From: Intoshia linei
Lineage: Eukaryota > Orthonectida > Rhopaluridae
Assembly: GCA_001642005.1 (NCBI GenBank)
Contig: LWCA01000628.1
Span: forward strand, 1 to 21,711
DNA: 21,711 nt
Direction of reading: 5' to 3'
Part shown: positions 1 through 10,800 of the stretch, piece by piece
Layout: every line of letters starts with the position of its first letter
Position numbering within the stretch: position 1 is the stretch's first letter
Notes under the pieces: generated by a model
Told to the model about the DNA's origin: nothing
Seen by the model: only the letters and a program-made list of their open reading frames with translations
Databases searched by the model: none
Position numbers and translations under genes: made by a program

Positions 1-58
1 ACTTCCTAGCAAATACAAGGATTTCGTGATGGGGGAAGATGATGTGATATCGAATTAA
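1..58 (+). CDS. 3' end of an upstream gene (partial terminal exon, unidentified)
   Basis: From base 2 an open frame reads LPSKYKDFVMGEDDVISN and stops at TAA 56-58. Base composition is clearly less AT-rich than the following 600 bases, and the peptide is acidic and not low-complexity, as expected for a coding tail. AATAAA-type signals follow within 50 bases (for example 93-98). I do not recognise the protein. The exon start lies outside the window, so this could still be a chance frame. Confidence 0.35.
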   Translation, partial: LPSKYKDFVMGEDDVISN

Positions 59-721
59 AGAAAGGATTACTGAAGTAACTTAGAATAACGATAATAAAAA
101 TAAATATTTTTATACTTCTTAATTGTACACATCGAATAATACACCCTGGCGTATAAAATAAGATTTCTACTGTAATCCATTATTTGCAGCTCACTTATAA
201 TGCATTGATTCCGTAACTTATAACACAAGTTCAACTTGTGTTAATCTAACAATACAATTGTATTTTCATTGCTATGTAATTATAATTATTTAAGTTGTGC
301 CGTTTTTACCATACATTGTTTTGGGTAAATAGTGGATGATATACAAAATTCAAAATTTTACATTATCCAAACAAAGCCATCTAGAATGTAAATTCTACAT
401 TGTCAGTACTTTTATAATTTTTGTAAACAAAAATTTGATATGTTAAAAAATTTTTCTATATTTTAATTTAATTAATATTGAAAACACTTCTTTAAAATAA
501 AATCAACTTATTAACTTTATGGAAACTGGAGTGTATCCAATTCATGGCAATAAAATATGAAACTTAAAGTGCGATTTATGTATACATATCATTTTTACTT
601 TTATTATTCAGACCTTAATAAAATTAAAACTCGTTTATACAATAGACCTTTAACTATTTATTGATTATTTAAAAATAAAACAATAAAATCGACACAAATT
701 TAAGTACGATACAAAATATGA
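59..721. other. AT-rich intergenic stretch
   Basis: No ORF of note, RNA gene or convincing repeat was seen. The AATAAA-type hexamers near 93-104 could serve the gene ending at 58. Bases 600-720 may hold the 5' UTR or promoter of the small ORF at 722, but no clear TATA or initiator decides this. Confidence 0.4.
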
Positions 722-1096
722 ATGATTTTATCATTTTTATTGATTATTTGCTTTGTTTTAATGAAAATATTTTTAATCTTCATTATGAACCGAGAACAAG
801 AACCTAATGAATCAATAAAAAAAGATAATGCCTCAAATATAAAGTCAAACAATAAACCAAATAAAAAGAAAGTTACGCTTGACATGAAAGTCGAAATTAT
901 AAAGGGGAAAAAAACCATTTATAAAAATGTAAATATTACCACAAAATCCATCTTACACAATGTTAATACAAGAAACTACATTGACGATTACAATTATGTA
1001 CAACAAGTTTCAAGATATAATTCAATTTTCAAAAATTTGAATGACAAGGGTAGAAAAACTCCACATATTTCACGGCCGTCGTTACCTGAAGCGTAA
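722..1096 (+). CDS. Hypothetical small protein, 124 aa or shorter
   Basis: I do not recognise this protein. The longest frame starts at ATG 722 and begins with about 21 hydrophobic residues (ILSFLLIICFVLMKIFLIFI), which would act as a signal anchor. The internal ATG at 785 (MNREQEPNESIKK) would give a soluble protein of about 103 residues, and the hydrophobic start may only reflect AT-rich leader sequence. The body is polar, Lys/Asn-rich and basic, and ends RPSLPEA. A stop at 1094-1096 is followed by AATAAA at 1132-1137. It could be a single-exon gene, the last exon of a longer gene, or chance. It sits about 3.6 kb upstream of the dynein gene on the same strand, and no functional link is visible. 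Confidence 0.4.
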   Translation: MILSFLLIICFVLMKIFLIFIMNREQEPNESIKKDNASNIKSNNKPNKKKVTLDMKVEIIKGKKTIYKNVNITTKSILHNVNTRNYIDDYNYVQQVSRYNSIFKNLNDKGRKTPHISRPSLPEA

Positions 1097-1131
1097 TATT
1101 ATATAGTTATTGATATTAATTGTATTGATGA

Positions 1132-1137
1132 AATAAA
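1132..1137 (+). terminator. Candidate polyadenylation signal AATAAA
   Basis: A canonical AATAAA lies 36 bases after the stop of the 722-1096 ORF. Such hexamers are frequent by chance in DNA this AT-rich, so support is weak. Confidence 0.3.
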
Positions 1138-1590
1138 AGCTGAGTATAGAGTTAATTCGAAATTAAGTACCGTTGGTAAGAATTATAATATCTAAATTGT
1201 AATTCTTATTTATATAAAGTAACTAGGTTGACTGTTATGTAACGTAATGCTACGTACAAACAACATCTAGCTATGCCGAGGAAACAAATTTAATTTTTTT
1301 CTACCAAAAAAATAAAATCACGTTGAAAATCTAACTTAAAAATCCTAATATTCACTATTATCAATCCTATAAAGGCGTGGTTCTCAAACTTGTTTGAAGT
1401 AGATCCGTCATATGACATTAATTAATACTTTAGAGTGAATTATTCCATCTTAATTTTTTTTTGTTAACATTTAATCAATAATATATATCAAATAATATTA
1501 TAATAATATTATTTATTAGGCGACCCTGAAAATATATTAGAAATAAGATACTATTTGTAATATTAACATTTAACATTTATTTGTTTATAA
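1138..1590. other. Intergenic stretch with a hAT-like end remnant
   Basis: No gene is seen. At about 1377-1393 the sequence GTGGTTCTCAAACTTG resembles the terminal sequence of hAT-type MITEs, but I find no partner end or target duplication. The segment from 1450 to 1560 is low-complexity AT. Confidence 0.3.
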
Positions 1591-1850
1591 TAGTGGTTCC
1601 TGATTCAAATAATGTACGGACCATTTCAAATTATTTTTTTTACCCTCAAGGTAATATGAAATTTATAAAAAATTTACAACACATAAAATTAAAGGTTTTA
1701 TATCATCAGATTTGGTAAAATTGTGTTTTTCAAAACAAAATTAGATAAAGTCAATTTTTTCCTGAGGGTTTGGAATGGTATTTTTTATTAAATTTATTAA
1801 TGCTGGGTAAAAGTGGGCTTTTGAAATAATAATGTAGCAATCGTCTAGGC

Positions 1851-2704
1851 CAGTAGTTCTGAACCCGTGTTTTTAATTTAATTGGGGTTCCGTGAAATAT
1901 AAATGCAATATTTTTCAATTTAAAGTTTTTCTAAATTACTGTTGTATGCAATGAAACAACATCATTTCCAAATATAAATTAAAAAAGGTATTATACGTTG
2001 TGAGTATAAAAACCTGAAAAATGATTTTCAAACGTAATAATAATTCAGATTATCTTTATGAGAAATATTGTAAAGAAGGTGGTTTTTACGGGCTCAACTC
2101 TTTTAAAATAATTTAAATAAGTTACTTACCTTTTGATAATGATATTTAACTAAAAAGTTATCTCTCACGGGCCTGGATGCTTCTTCATAGTGTGAGAAAG
2201 GCAACTGGTTTTACCGGCTAAATTCAGTGTGTTTCTTTCTCCTTGTGGGGAGATGGGATCTTGGCAGCGTTATTAACTCTTCAAAAAAAGGACTTGAAAA
2301 AATTTAGGGTGTTATTTATAAGAGTAGCATTTACCACATATAATCAAACCTCGAAGAGGGTATGATTAGGAGTTTCCAGGTAAATTATGAGTATTTAAAT
2401 TTTGATGGCGAAGAAGCTATCCAAGTATAAATAAAATAGATTTTTTTTAATTAGAAAGTTATAAGAAAATTGAAATTAAAAAGCTCTTATATATATTTTA
2501 AGGACCATTCTCATTGAGAAGGAAATATACATTTCTTTATTAAAAAATTTATGTTTTCAATATTAGAAGCGTAATTTTTTTTAATTAAAAATCAAATTGT
2601 TTTATATATGCGACATGTGAAAAAAAATTTTGATCATGCTTTTAGGTGCCTCGATTTATAAATTTCATAATGGTTCCGCGCAGTAAAAAAGGTTGAGAAA
2701 ACTG
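1851..2704. mobile_element. hAT-like non-autonomous element nested inside the 1591-3531 element
   Basis: It starts CAGTAGTTCTGAACC and ends GGTTGAGAAAACTG, and is flanked by an exact 8-bp duplication GTCTAGGC at 1843-1850 and 2705-2712. The related copy at 19976-20473 carries a single uninterrupted GACTAGGC at the matching place, so it works as an empty-site reference. The interior (854 bp) has no long ORF. A GC-richer patch lies at about 2165-2275. Confidence 0.75.
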
Positions 2705-2789
2705 GTCTAGGCTTTGGAATAAAGTTCGATATATATTATTAAACCCAACCATTTTTACTAAAATCCAACTATTTTTACTTAAAATAAAA

Positions 2790-2976
2790 ATTTACCAACC
2801 TTTAAGGGAAAAATCCCAATTTTACCAACCCTAAAAGGAAAAATTCTAGTTTTACCGACCTTTAAGGGAAAAATCCAAATTTTATATACCCTTATAGGAA
2901 AACCCACTTTTACCAACTTTTAATAAAAAAATCGAGTTTTACTAAACCCTAAGGGAAAAACCCACTTTTACCAACC
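2790..2976. repeat. Left-arm tandem repeat, about 30-bp unit, about 6 copies
   Basis: Degenerate units of the form TTTTACCAACCYTWAGGGAAAA followed by ATCCNA succeed one another with a period of 28-30 bp. The same motif occurs in inverse orientation at 3260-3420, making the two arrays complementary arms of a foldback structure. Confidence 0.65.
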
Positions 2977-3259
2977 AATGAATGTATATTACTTTTTGAC
3001 GACTTTTATGAGTCATAAATATTTATTCACTAATTTATTATTTTTATAAATAAGCGGATATATATTAATTCACAAACCAAATTTTGATCAATTTTTCCTA
3101 AATGTTTGACTTGTAAAGACAAATTAGATGGTTAAATTAAACTATGCTGGTAATTTTTAGCGATGTTATGTGTCAAAATGTGACAACATTAGTCAAATCA
3201 CTATTGACTAACTATTAAATTAAAGTTAATATTCAAGAACATACCGAATTTTTTTTTTA

Positions 3260-3420
3260 AAGTTGGTAAAACTGGATTTTTCTTTTAAAGATTGGTAAAA
3301 CTGGAATTTTACCTAAAAGGTTTTTAAAACCGAATTTTTCATTTTAAGGTTGGTAAAAATGGATTTTTTGTTTAAAGGTTGTTAAAACTGAATTTTTCCT
3401 ATTAGTGTTGGTAAATTTTG
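3260..3420. repeat. Right-arm tandem repeat, inverted copy of the 2790-2976 array
   Basis: About five degenerate units of the form GTTGGTAAAACTGGATTTTT followed by C/T-rich spacer, with a period of about 30 bp. They are the reverse complement of the left-arm units. Confidence 0.6.
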
Positions 3421-3539
3421 ATTTTTAGTAAAAATGGTTGGATTTAAGTAGACACCCTTTTATAATAATCTTAAACCTCAGGTTCATAATTTTTGAACCC
3501 AAGCGCAAGGGACCCAAATTGGGAACCATTGGTTTATAA

Positions 3540-4243
3540 GAATGTACATTTATTAAATATTTAAGTTAGAATAATCTAATCATTGAATTCAGAGCCAAAC
3601 CTACTATATCTCGAGACTTCTTGTATATCAAAAATTGGCCCTAGAAATCTTTTCAAAGATTTAGGAAAATGAGATTTTTTCGGTACGGTCGTTTCTATTT
3701 GATATTTAGTGGTCACTTTTAGAAGTAAAATTAATTTACCTTAGTATAGTTTTGTTATAACATCTACAAAAGTGGTCACTTTTCGAGCGTCTACTGTAAC
3801 AATAATAATTTTTAATATTAATATTAGATCAACGACATACAAATTAGCAAAAAAGCATTACGAAGAAGATTTAAATTGATTATGTTTATAAAATTTTTTA
3901 TGTATACTTGTAGAGTTTTATTAATAGAAATGTTTAGGAAAGGCGAATCTACATGTTTTGTGATATTGGTAACTATAATTAGATTTGATTTTGATTTATT
4001 TTTATAAGTACAGTAAATAAATTAATAATAAATAAGGCTGTAAATAATGAACATTTGTTTTTTTTTTTATTTGTGACCATTCGGTGATAAACAAAAAATT
4101 ATAACTTAAAAAAATCAAGTTCTGGCTTTGATCTATCTCAAATGAACATTTGATCCTTTAATATTAAAATACCGACTCGTAATAATTTTTTTGAAAAAAT
4201 TCAACTACATTTTTAACTATCAGTTTAAAATTATTTACTAGAT
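3540..4243. other. Intergenic stretch, no gene seen
   Basis: AT-rich with no supported ORF. A short direct repeat containing AGTGGTCACTTTT occurs at about 3709 and 3770, and CTACTGTAAC follows the second copy. This may be a decayed terminal sequence of a small mobile element, but no boundary could be fixed. Confidence 0.3.
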
Positions 4244-4564
4244 CAGTGCTTTCCAACCATTTTTGGTTGGCGACACATATTTAATTTTAAAAAATTTAAT
4301 GACACACCAATCAAAAAAATAAACGATTGATTAATAAATATAGTTAAACCAAATTTTTTTCTAATAATAATCTGAAAATAAGCTATGTAACATTTATCAT
4401 TATCAATAAAAATATCTTTGATTTGAATTTTTACGTCTTCCAATTGTATTGTCTGCTAATGAAATTTAAAAAAAAAAATTAAATAAAATTTTAAGTTTGG
4501 TGACACATCTGGAAATCATTGGCGACACACAAAAGTGTCACGACACACCGGTTGGAAAGCACTG
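4244..4564. mobile_element. hAT-type MITE upstream of the dynein gene
   Basis: A perfect 15-bp terminal inverted repeat, CAGTGCTTTCCAACC at 4244-4258 and GGTTGGAAAGCACTG at 4550-4564, bounds 321 bp. Sub-terminal GGCGACACA and TGACACACC motifs are repeated near both ends. The flanking octamers TACTAGAT and CACTAAAT match at 6 of 8 positions, consistent with an old hAT duplication. A 66-codon minus-strand frame inside it looks like chance. The element ends 124 bp before the dynein start codon. Confidence 0.75.
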
Positions 4565-4637
4565 CACTAAATTAACAAGCCTAATTACAAAAATTTTATT
4601 TTTGTGTATGTTAATTTTAAAAAATTAATACCATGTT

Positions 4638-4644
4638 TATAAAA
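4638..4644 (+). promoter_or_regulatory. Candidate TATA box of the dynein gene
   Basis: TATAAAA lies 45 bases before the proposed ATG at 4689, which would leave a very short leader. It falls between the MITE end at 4564 and the start codon. In DNA this AT-rich the motif can occur by chance, so this is only a candidate. Confidence 0.25.
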
Positions 4645-4688
4645 TACTTGGTAAGCAACAATAAACAAACTATTATTATCTCTTAAAT

Positions 4689-4880
4689 ATGAGTACTCAA
4701 AAAATTACCTTACCGTATATAGAGAGTTCTAAAGAAGATTCAATAATGGAGAAAAAACTGAGAGATTCAAAAGACAGTGCATTAATTGTAAAATATAGAT
4801 CTAGAAAAAATTTAAAATTCCATTGGCCAGTGAACCGGCAAAATGAAAATATTTTTAAACGAGTTCACATTGAACCACTC
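4689..4880 (+). CDS. DNAH6: DNAH6 exon 1 (N-terminal 64 codons)
   Basis: Starts at ATG 4689 and ends at the donor CTC|GTAATT, phase 0. The Lys/Ser-rich start is poorly conserved. The last residues, RVHIEPL, run across the junction into [15 protein letters not shown], matching a conserved block near residues 70-100 of vertebrate DNAH6. That block is what places this exon in the gene. Confidence 0.75.
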
Positions 4881-7800
4881 GTAATTTAAAATTATGCATA
4901 ATTTAAAAAAATGAATTTTAAATTAGCCCTTGCTAAAAAATCATCAAAAAGTAAATTCACCAGAATACTTGAAAAATATGAAAAGGGAACCACTCGAATT
5001 AAGAAACGCAATAGATCCAACTTATCGAAAAAAGAGAGCTAAAGGTTCAATCATTAGGGATGATTTTGTTACAAGGCAATTGGTTGATGATGTTAGTGTA
5101 CAAAATGCATGGGTAATTAATTTATTCAACTTTTAAAAATACTCAATATACATTAGGCTGAAAAGGTTCAAAATACAATTAGAGACGATAGTAAACATTT
5201 TTTTTATTAGAAATGATTTTAATTTAGACAATTCAAAATATTATGGTTTGAAGAATATGCTTGTAGTAGTGGATATCGTTAGAAATTTTAAAAATGACAC
5301 ATTTTTGTATCTTGTACCAACTTGTTCACATTCAAATGTGAAATATGATTATTATAATTTAAAGTATTTTTTTACACCTTAAATTATAAAAATTATTTAT
5401 AACTGTCCTATATCTAGAGTTGTAAGTTACGATAAAATTGATAAGAATAATTATTGCACTATAAGCAAACACGGAGTTTGTAGAATGAGAAAAGACGATG
5501 AAACAGAGTTTATTAAACTTGACCGATGGGAAATAGAAATTTTAAGTTTTAATAGTTTAATAAAGGTAATTACTAGTTTATACTAATTTTTAAGAGTTAG
5601 AATAGAGTTAGTTGAATAAATTTAAATTTAATACATTTTTTTATAGATTAAATTATTCAAACATTTTCGAATGTGGAAAGCATATACAGTTTGGAAAATT
5701 AATGTAAGACATAAAAACACAAGAGAAGCTGCAAAATATTTAGAGGAAAATTTGTTTATTCTCAAAGACGTAATTTTCATAATTGTCACTCAACGCGACA
5801 TTAAAATTAAAATTTCGAAATTATAGTATAAGTTTTGTTTTCTTCATTTTTTTCTTAACAGCAAAAAGACAACCCATTAACTTAACAAAACGAAACATTA
5901 ATTAGAGACTTTTATAATAAAAGTTTTATTGTATAAAATTTTGAATATTACTAAACAAAAAAGTTGGCATGATCAGCGCCATGTACGGTTCCAACTAGTC
6001 TAAAGTTTAAAAAATTAATAATTGGCTCATTACCCCTTAAATTTAATATGATTTTTAAGTTTAATTTAAATTTAAAAAATTGTGACAGAAAATATTATAA
6101 AATAACTGTATTGGGTAATTAACAATAATTTATCCAGAAAGTGCAAAAAAGTTTGAAAAAAAAGTTGAATTTATACTTAGATACTTCATTTTTTCATTTT
6201 TTGAAAAACTTAAAAGTTTCAACAATTTTACAAAACAGTTCATATAATATTACAGAACACGAGAAATTTTATATTTATGTTATATTTATATTTATACATA
6301 TGTATTATATTTTAATGTTAATAAAATATTTTTTTGACCAGGAAGGCGTCACTTATTTAGATAAAATTTTTGTGTGTTAACAGGATACAACTGTACCACC
6401 TGCATATTTATTTAAATTCTAGGGCTGTTTTCTTAAAAAAAAAAGATTAAAGGGTAAAGTGGTTTTGGCCCTGAGATATATTTTTAAATTTAAATTTATC
6501 ATTTTAAAATCCGTATCAGAGTGTATATTTTTTTAAATTCTCGAACTCGTTTGATTTTCAAAAAAAAGGATAATTATGGTTTTTGACCAGTAAGGTGTGA
6601 GTTTGGGAGGTTGAAATTTATTTTGCTATCAACCCCGGAAAAACTCTAATTAAAATGTGGACTTTATAAAATTTTAAGACTGGTAGTTATTGAAATAAAC
6701 GGTAACACACACACAGACAAACAAATATTAAAAAGCATATTATATAAGTAAGGATTACTGTCTGTGGTGAGGAAATTGTGGAGCCCTGGATTAAGCAATG
6801 GATAGAGGGTCGATTTTTTTATTTTTTATATTTGGGACTAAAATATTAATCTGAGCTGGACCCTCTTGGCTTTCCACAACCCTGTCACCTCTATACAAGG
6901 TACAAGGTTGTTTAAAAGCCATAGGAAGTGATTTATACGGTAAATTTTGATTATAAAACGGTTAAACATAACTGTTCTAGGAACGGGAGTGACTGGACGA
7001 TGACAATGTTTAAAAGCGTCACCGAACCAATGATCTACATATTATTTTTTAATTTACATTTATAAATTAGTCTCTACGACCTGCTATACTAAATGTACGC
7101 GAAATGTGTTATAGAATGAGCGATATGAGTATGTGTCAATTTGATGAATTAAAAACGTATGATTTGGATTCATTTATAGAAACACAATGCAAACAAATCT
7201 CAGCTGTTGGAGAAAGATTGAATGAATTTCATGATTTAGTTAAGGAAGTAATACGAAGTGCTTGTAGAACTGCTCTTTTGGAAGAAGGGTTTACGCCAGA
7301 TGATTATTTCTATGATACTATTGAAAATTCCGAAGCATATAGGTCTGCAACAGCTAGTTCTAGTTACATAATGCAGAGTAATTACGATATGGACCTTTAT
7401 GCTGAAGCTCCAGATAAAATGACTTATACTGAACAATCCAAAAAACGATCACACTGTCGAAGACTAACAAGGTTTCTTCAATATAATACATTTTAAAAGG
7501 GGACTTTTTTAAACTAAGCCGCATTACTTTCATAGGATCCGCCAAATATTGAGTACAATCTATGTAAAAAGTGGTGCCCATTAAAAATCAACTTGTATTT
7601 TATATAAATAAGCATGATAATATTGTTTACATTTGATATAAATGCATACATTTATTAAATTTTTAGTTTTATACGTCTCATTGATTATTTAATTGTAACT
7701 ACTCTTCACGTTTTGTCAGTTAATTCTATATCAATAATACTGTCACAATTAACACACCATGTTGAAAATTCTCCTAAAAAAGAAGAGATTGCAGAATGGA

Positions 7801-10800
7801 TAGAAAAAAATGAAGATGATACTGATATGTGTGGACCTGTTTTGTCAGAAGTAGAAAGAAATACACCAGAGTCTTCCAATGTAATTTTTTCATTTATTTA
7901 TCAGCATATTGCTTAACTTTTGTGGTTCCCAAGTTGGGTGATAACTGAAAACTGATATAGTTTTTATTTTTTTAATATTTCGAAACTCACTTTATTTATT
8001 AAAAAAGAATGGTGTGCCACAACCTTATGAATAATTAAAATATTATTATTAATGATAAAATAAATATTTATACTCTATTTAATAAATATTACTGAAAGTT
8101 CTACATGTACGTTAACCAACACACTAAAAATTAATTTAATTTTTTTTATTTACCTAATTTAATTAAATTAGACACCAAATGAAGAAAACAAGATAAATCC
8201 ATTATTTATCATATCGCTTAATATGGACAAACAAGGGCAGATAACGTTTAACCCCAGTGAGTCAACTTTTCATTCACAGATGGATTCATTAATAAAAAAG
8301 TACAAAGAAGCAGTATTAAAACTAAAAAATTTGGTAGCGGATACATTTTTTGATTCTTTTACGCGTCCGATAATAAACAATAAATTTGAAGAAAAAACCT
8401 GTGGTGATGGTCCATGTCTGCCATTTATGTTTGACGATGATGTAAAATTAAACAATATTTGTACAAACATACACAACTCTATCGGAGCTGCATTTACTGC
8501 AGGATATTATTACAGTTCTACTTTTCAACCGATAGCGAAATTCTTCAGCGAAAACGAACAAAAAGACTTGAATTTAATAAAAAAACAAGACCATAACATT
8601 GATTTCTTTTCTGAATCTCTAAACATATATTACAAACAACACAAACTAGCAAATATGATTGTTCCATATAAAAATTTGGGTCTAATGCTGATTGATTCTG
8701 TGGAGGCAAAAAAGAAAATTATACCATCTCCCCTACGTTGCATATCTGTGATAGATGAATTATTACCCGAAAAAGCTAAAAAAGACGTGGAAATATTGAA
8801 TTCAGAATTGCAAGACGCAGAGTTTCGTTTGGAACAGCAACCAATCACAACTATTGATTATGTCGACAGTCTAAACTTTTTGGATGATATTCAAAAAAGA
8901 ATTGAACCACTACAAAAAGAATCACACATTATTGATGATATGTACAATTTAATAAATTTTTACAAGGTTCCGAAACGAGATGTTGATTATGCAGTTTACA
9001 AAACACTTAGTGGTTCAATTAACAAAGTATTGGGCCTAATTGATAAATCTCTTGCCGAAAGAGACCAAAATCTTGACTGTTTTTGTACTAAAATTGAAAA
9101 AGATATATTGGAACTTACTCATGAAGTCAAAAAGGTTAAATCTGAGATTCACAATCCTCTGTTACTCGATATTAATTCAGAAAGAGAAACCATTTCCACT
9201 TCATTAAATACTATCCAAGAACAGATTGAGGAGTTCCAGGAACGTGCTTTTACGTATAAATCTTATCAAAAAAATTTTCAGGTTATTTCATTTCTTTATT
9301 ATTATATGTAGTGTTATATACTAGTATGACGAAGCGATGAATTATGACATTATAATATATCCCTAGAAAAATTTGACGGGTCTGGAATTTATAGTTTAAA
9401 TTTGACATACAAAAAGGTTTCCCATTTTACTACATGATATGGTAGGTTCATTTTTGCTCACATATATTTTGCTATAGTACATATTGCGAATATTGCGAAT
9501 GTATTAAATACTTATTTATAGGTTGAATTAACGACTTATGAAGAACTGGAAGAAGTTGATGCTGAACTGAAATTGAAACAACTACTTTGGTCTTCTCTAG
9601 ATGAATGGAATAAAACTTGGGAAGAATGGATATCTGTTCCATTAAAATCTCTTGACCCAGAAAATCTAACCGAAATTACCAAAAAATTTCAAAAAACCAT
9701 ATATCAGGTTTATTCTATTAAATTTCAATATAAATAAATTTTCTATTGATATTAATTGACTCACTTTCTCAAAAGGTGTACATTAGGTAGTCATTAATTT
9801 TTGGAAAATGTAGGAAATTTTATTTAGCCAACTTTTAAAGGATTTTTTAGATGAATCTTTCTAATTTCTAAACATTTAAAGGTTAGTGTATTCAGGTAAA
9901 GATACCACTTTCATAGATTGGCAAATTTAAACAACAATAAATAACAGTTTTAATTTTTAATAAAAAAAAAAAAATTAATCAAAAGAATGTGCTCTTAAAA
10001 TTTTACTCAAAACAAACTACTAAAATTTACTAAAATTTAAGTTTTTGCTATATGATAATTTATTGATATTATCCATTGCACATACTCGTGCGATTTATTC
10101 TTAAAGAGTTAATAAATATAAATAACAAATGTGATCATTAGTGTGTTACATTTTTTTTAAATTTTTAGAATTTAATGGGCGATTAGTAATCAATGTGTGT
10201 ATTTTTAAAATAGAAGTACTATGTCGCAATTGTGCGCAATTCTAATGATTAGAGCGGTTTTTTTTAACCTATAAAATAAAAAAATTGTAACTTATGAAAA
10301 AAATTGTAACTTATGAAAAAAATTATGTAACTTTATTAACCTATAAAAACTTTTCAATTAAAAAGTATAAACTTCTATTTGGCAAATGTAAATTTCTATT
10401 TGGCAATATATTTTTTGAAATTGAAGTAGTAACAAATTTAAACATGAAGAGTTTGAAAAAATTATGCAATTATTTATTGTAGTACATAATAAGGTATTTT
10501 TTAACATTGTCAGCTAAAAAATGTCTGTTTTGTAAGTAACTTCAGTAAACTGAAACTCCGTTCAACTGCAATTGATGTTGAGGGGGCATTGCGTAGAGAA
10601 CGATACCATGATGGAGGCTTAGATTGATCAACGTTTAACATAATTCTTGTGATATCGTTGTTCTTCAATCTAGTTGTTATGTAATCATTAATATTGGCAG
10701 GGTCAGGGGAGAAATGTATATCATTAATCACCTTGAATGCTATTTCTATTTTAAAGTTTGATTCTTGCAACATATCAATTACATCAAGTAAATATTTGTA

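Larger units (their letters stand above)
2739..3447. mobile_element. Foldback-type element flanked by TTAA
   Basis: Ends read TTAAACCCAACCATTTTTAC and, inverted, GTAAAAATGGTTGGATTTAA, so both ends sit on TTAA, the target of piggyBac-type transposition. Each arm is an array of degenerate units of about 30 bp; the arms are inverted relative to each other, with an AT-rich centre between them. No transposase is present. The homologous copy at 19976-20473 has one uninterrupted TTAA in a similar context, which supports insertion at that site. The piggyBac assignment is inference from TTAA alone. Confidence 0.6.
1591..3531. mobile_element. hAT-like non-autonomous element (outer element of a nest)
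   Basis: Ends are TAGTGGTTCCTGATTC at the left and AAATTGGGAACCATTG at the right, an imperfect terminal inverted repeat. An exact 8-bp duplication, GTTTATAA, flanks the element at 1583-1590 and 3532-3539, the target-site size of the hAT superfamily. A second copy of the same family lies at 19976-20473. Two other elements have inserted into this copy (1851-2704 and 2739-3447); without them the element would be roughly 0.4 kb. No transposase frame is present. Confidence 0.75.

Noticed and set aside
700-918. Minus-strand 72-codon frame rich in Phe
   Set aside because: It is the antisense shadow of the Lys/Asn-rich ORF at 722-1096, with low-complexity hydrophobic composition.
4243-4443. Minus-strand 66-codon frame
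   Set aside because: It lies inside the hAT MITE and includes its terminal repeat; no conserved motif.
6141-6380. 79-codon plus-strand frame in intron 6
   Set aside because: Lys/Phe/Tyr-rich low complexity with no DNAH6 homology; the gene continues correctly from exon 6 to exon 7 without it.
6703-6722. Short CA-rich tract as a microsatellite
   Set aside because: Too short and impure to call a microsatellite; mentioned only as a possible retroelement tail.
7236-7581. Two minus-strand frames opposite exon 7
   Set aside because: Antisense shadows of a well-supported dynein exon.
8270-8848. Minus-strand frames opposite exon 9
   Set aside because: Shadows of exon 9; no independent codon pattern or motif.
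10294-10482. 62-codon plus-strand frame
   Set aside because: Produced by short tandem duplications of AT-rich sequence in intron 10.
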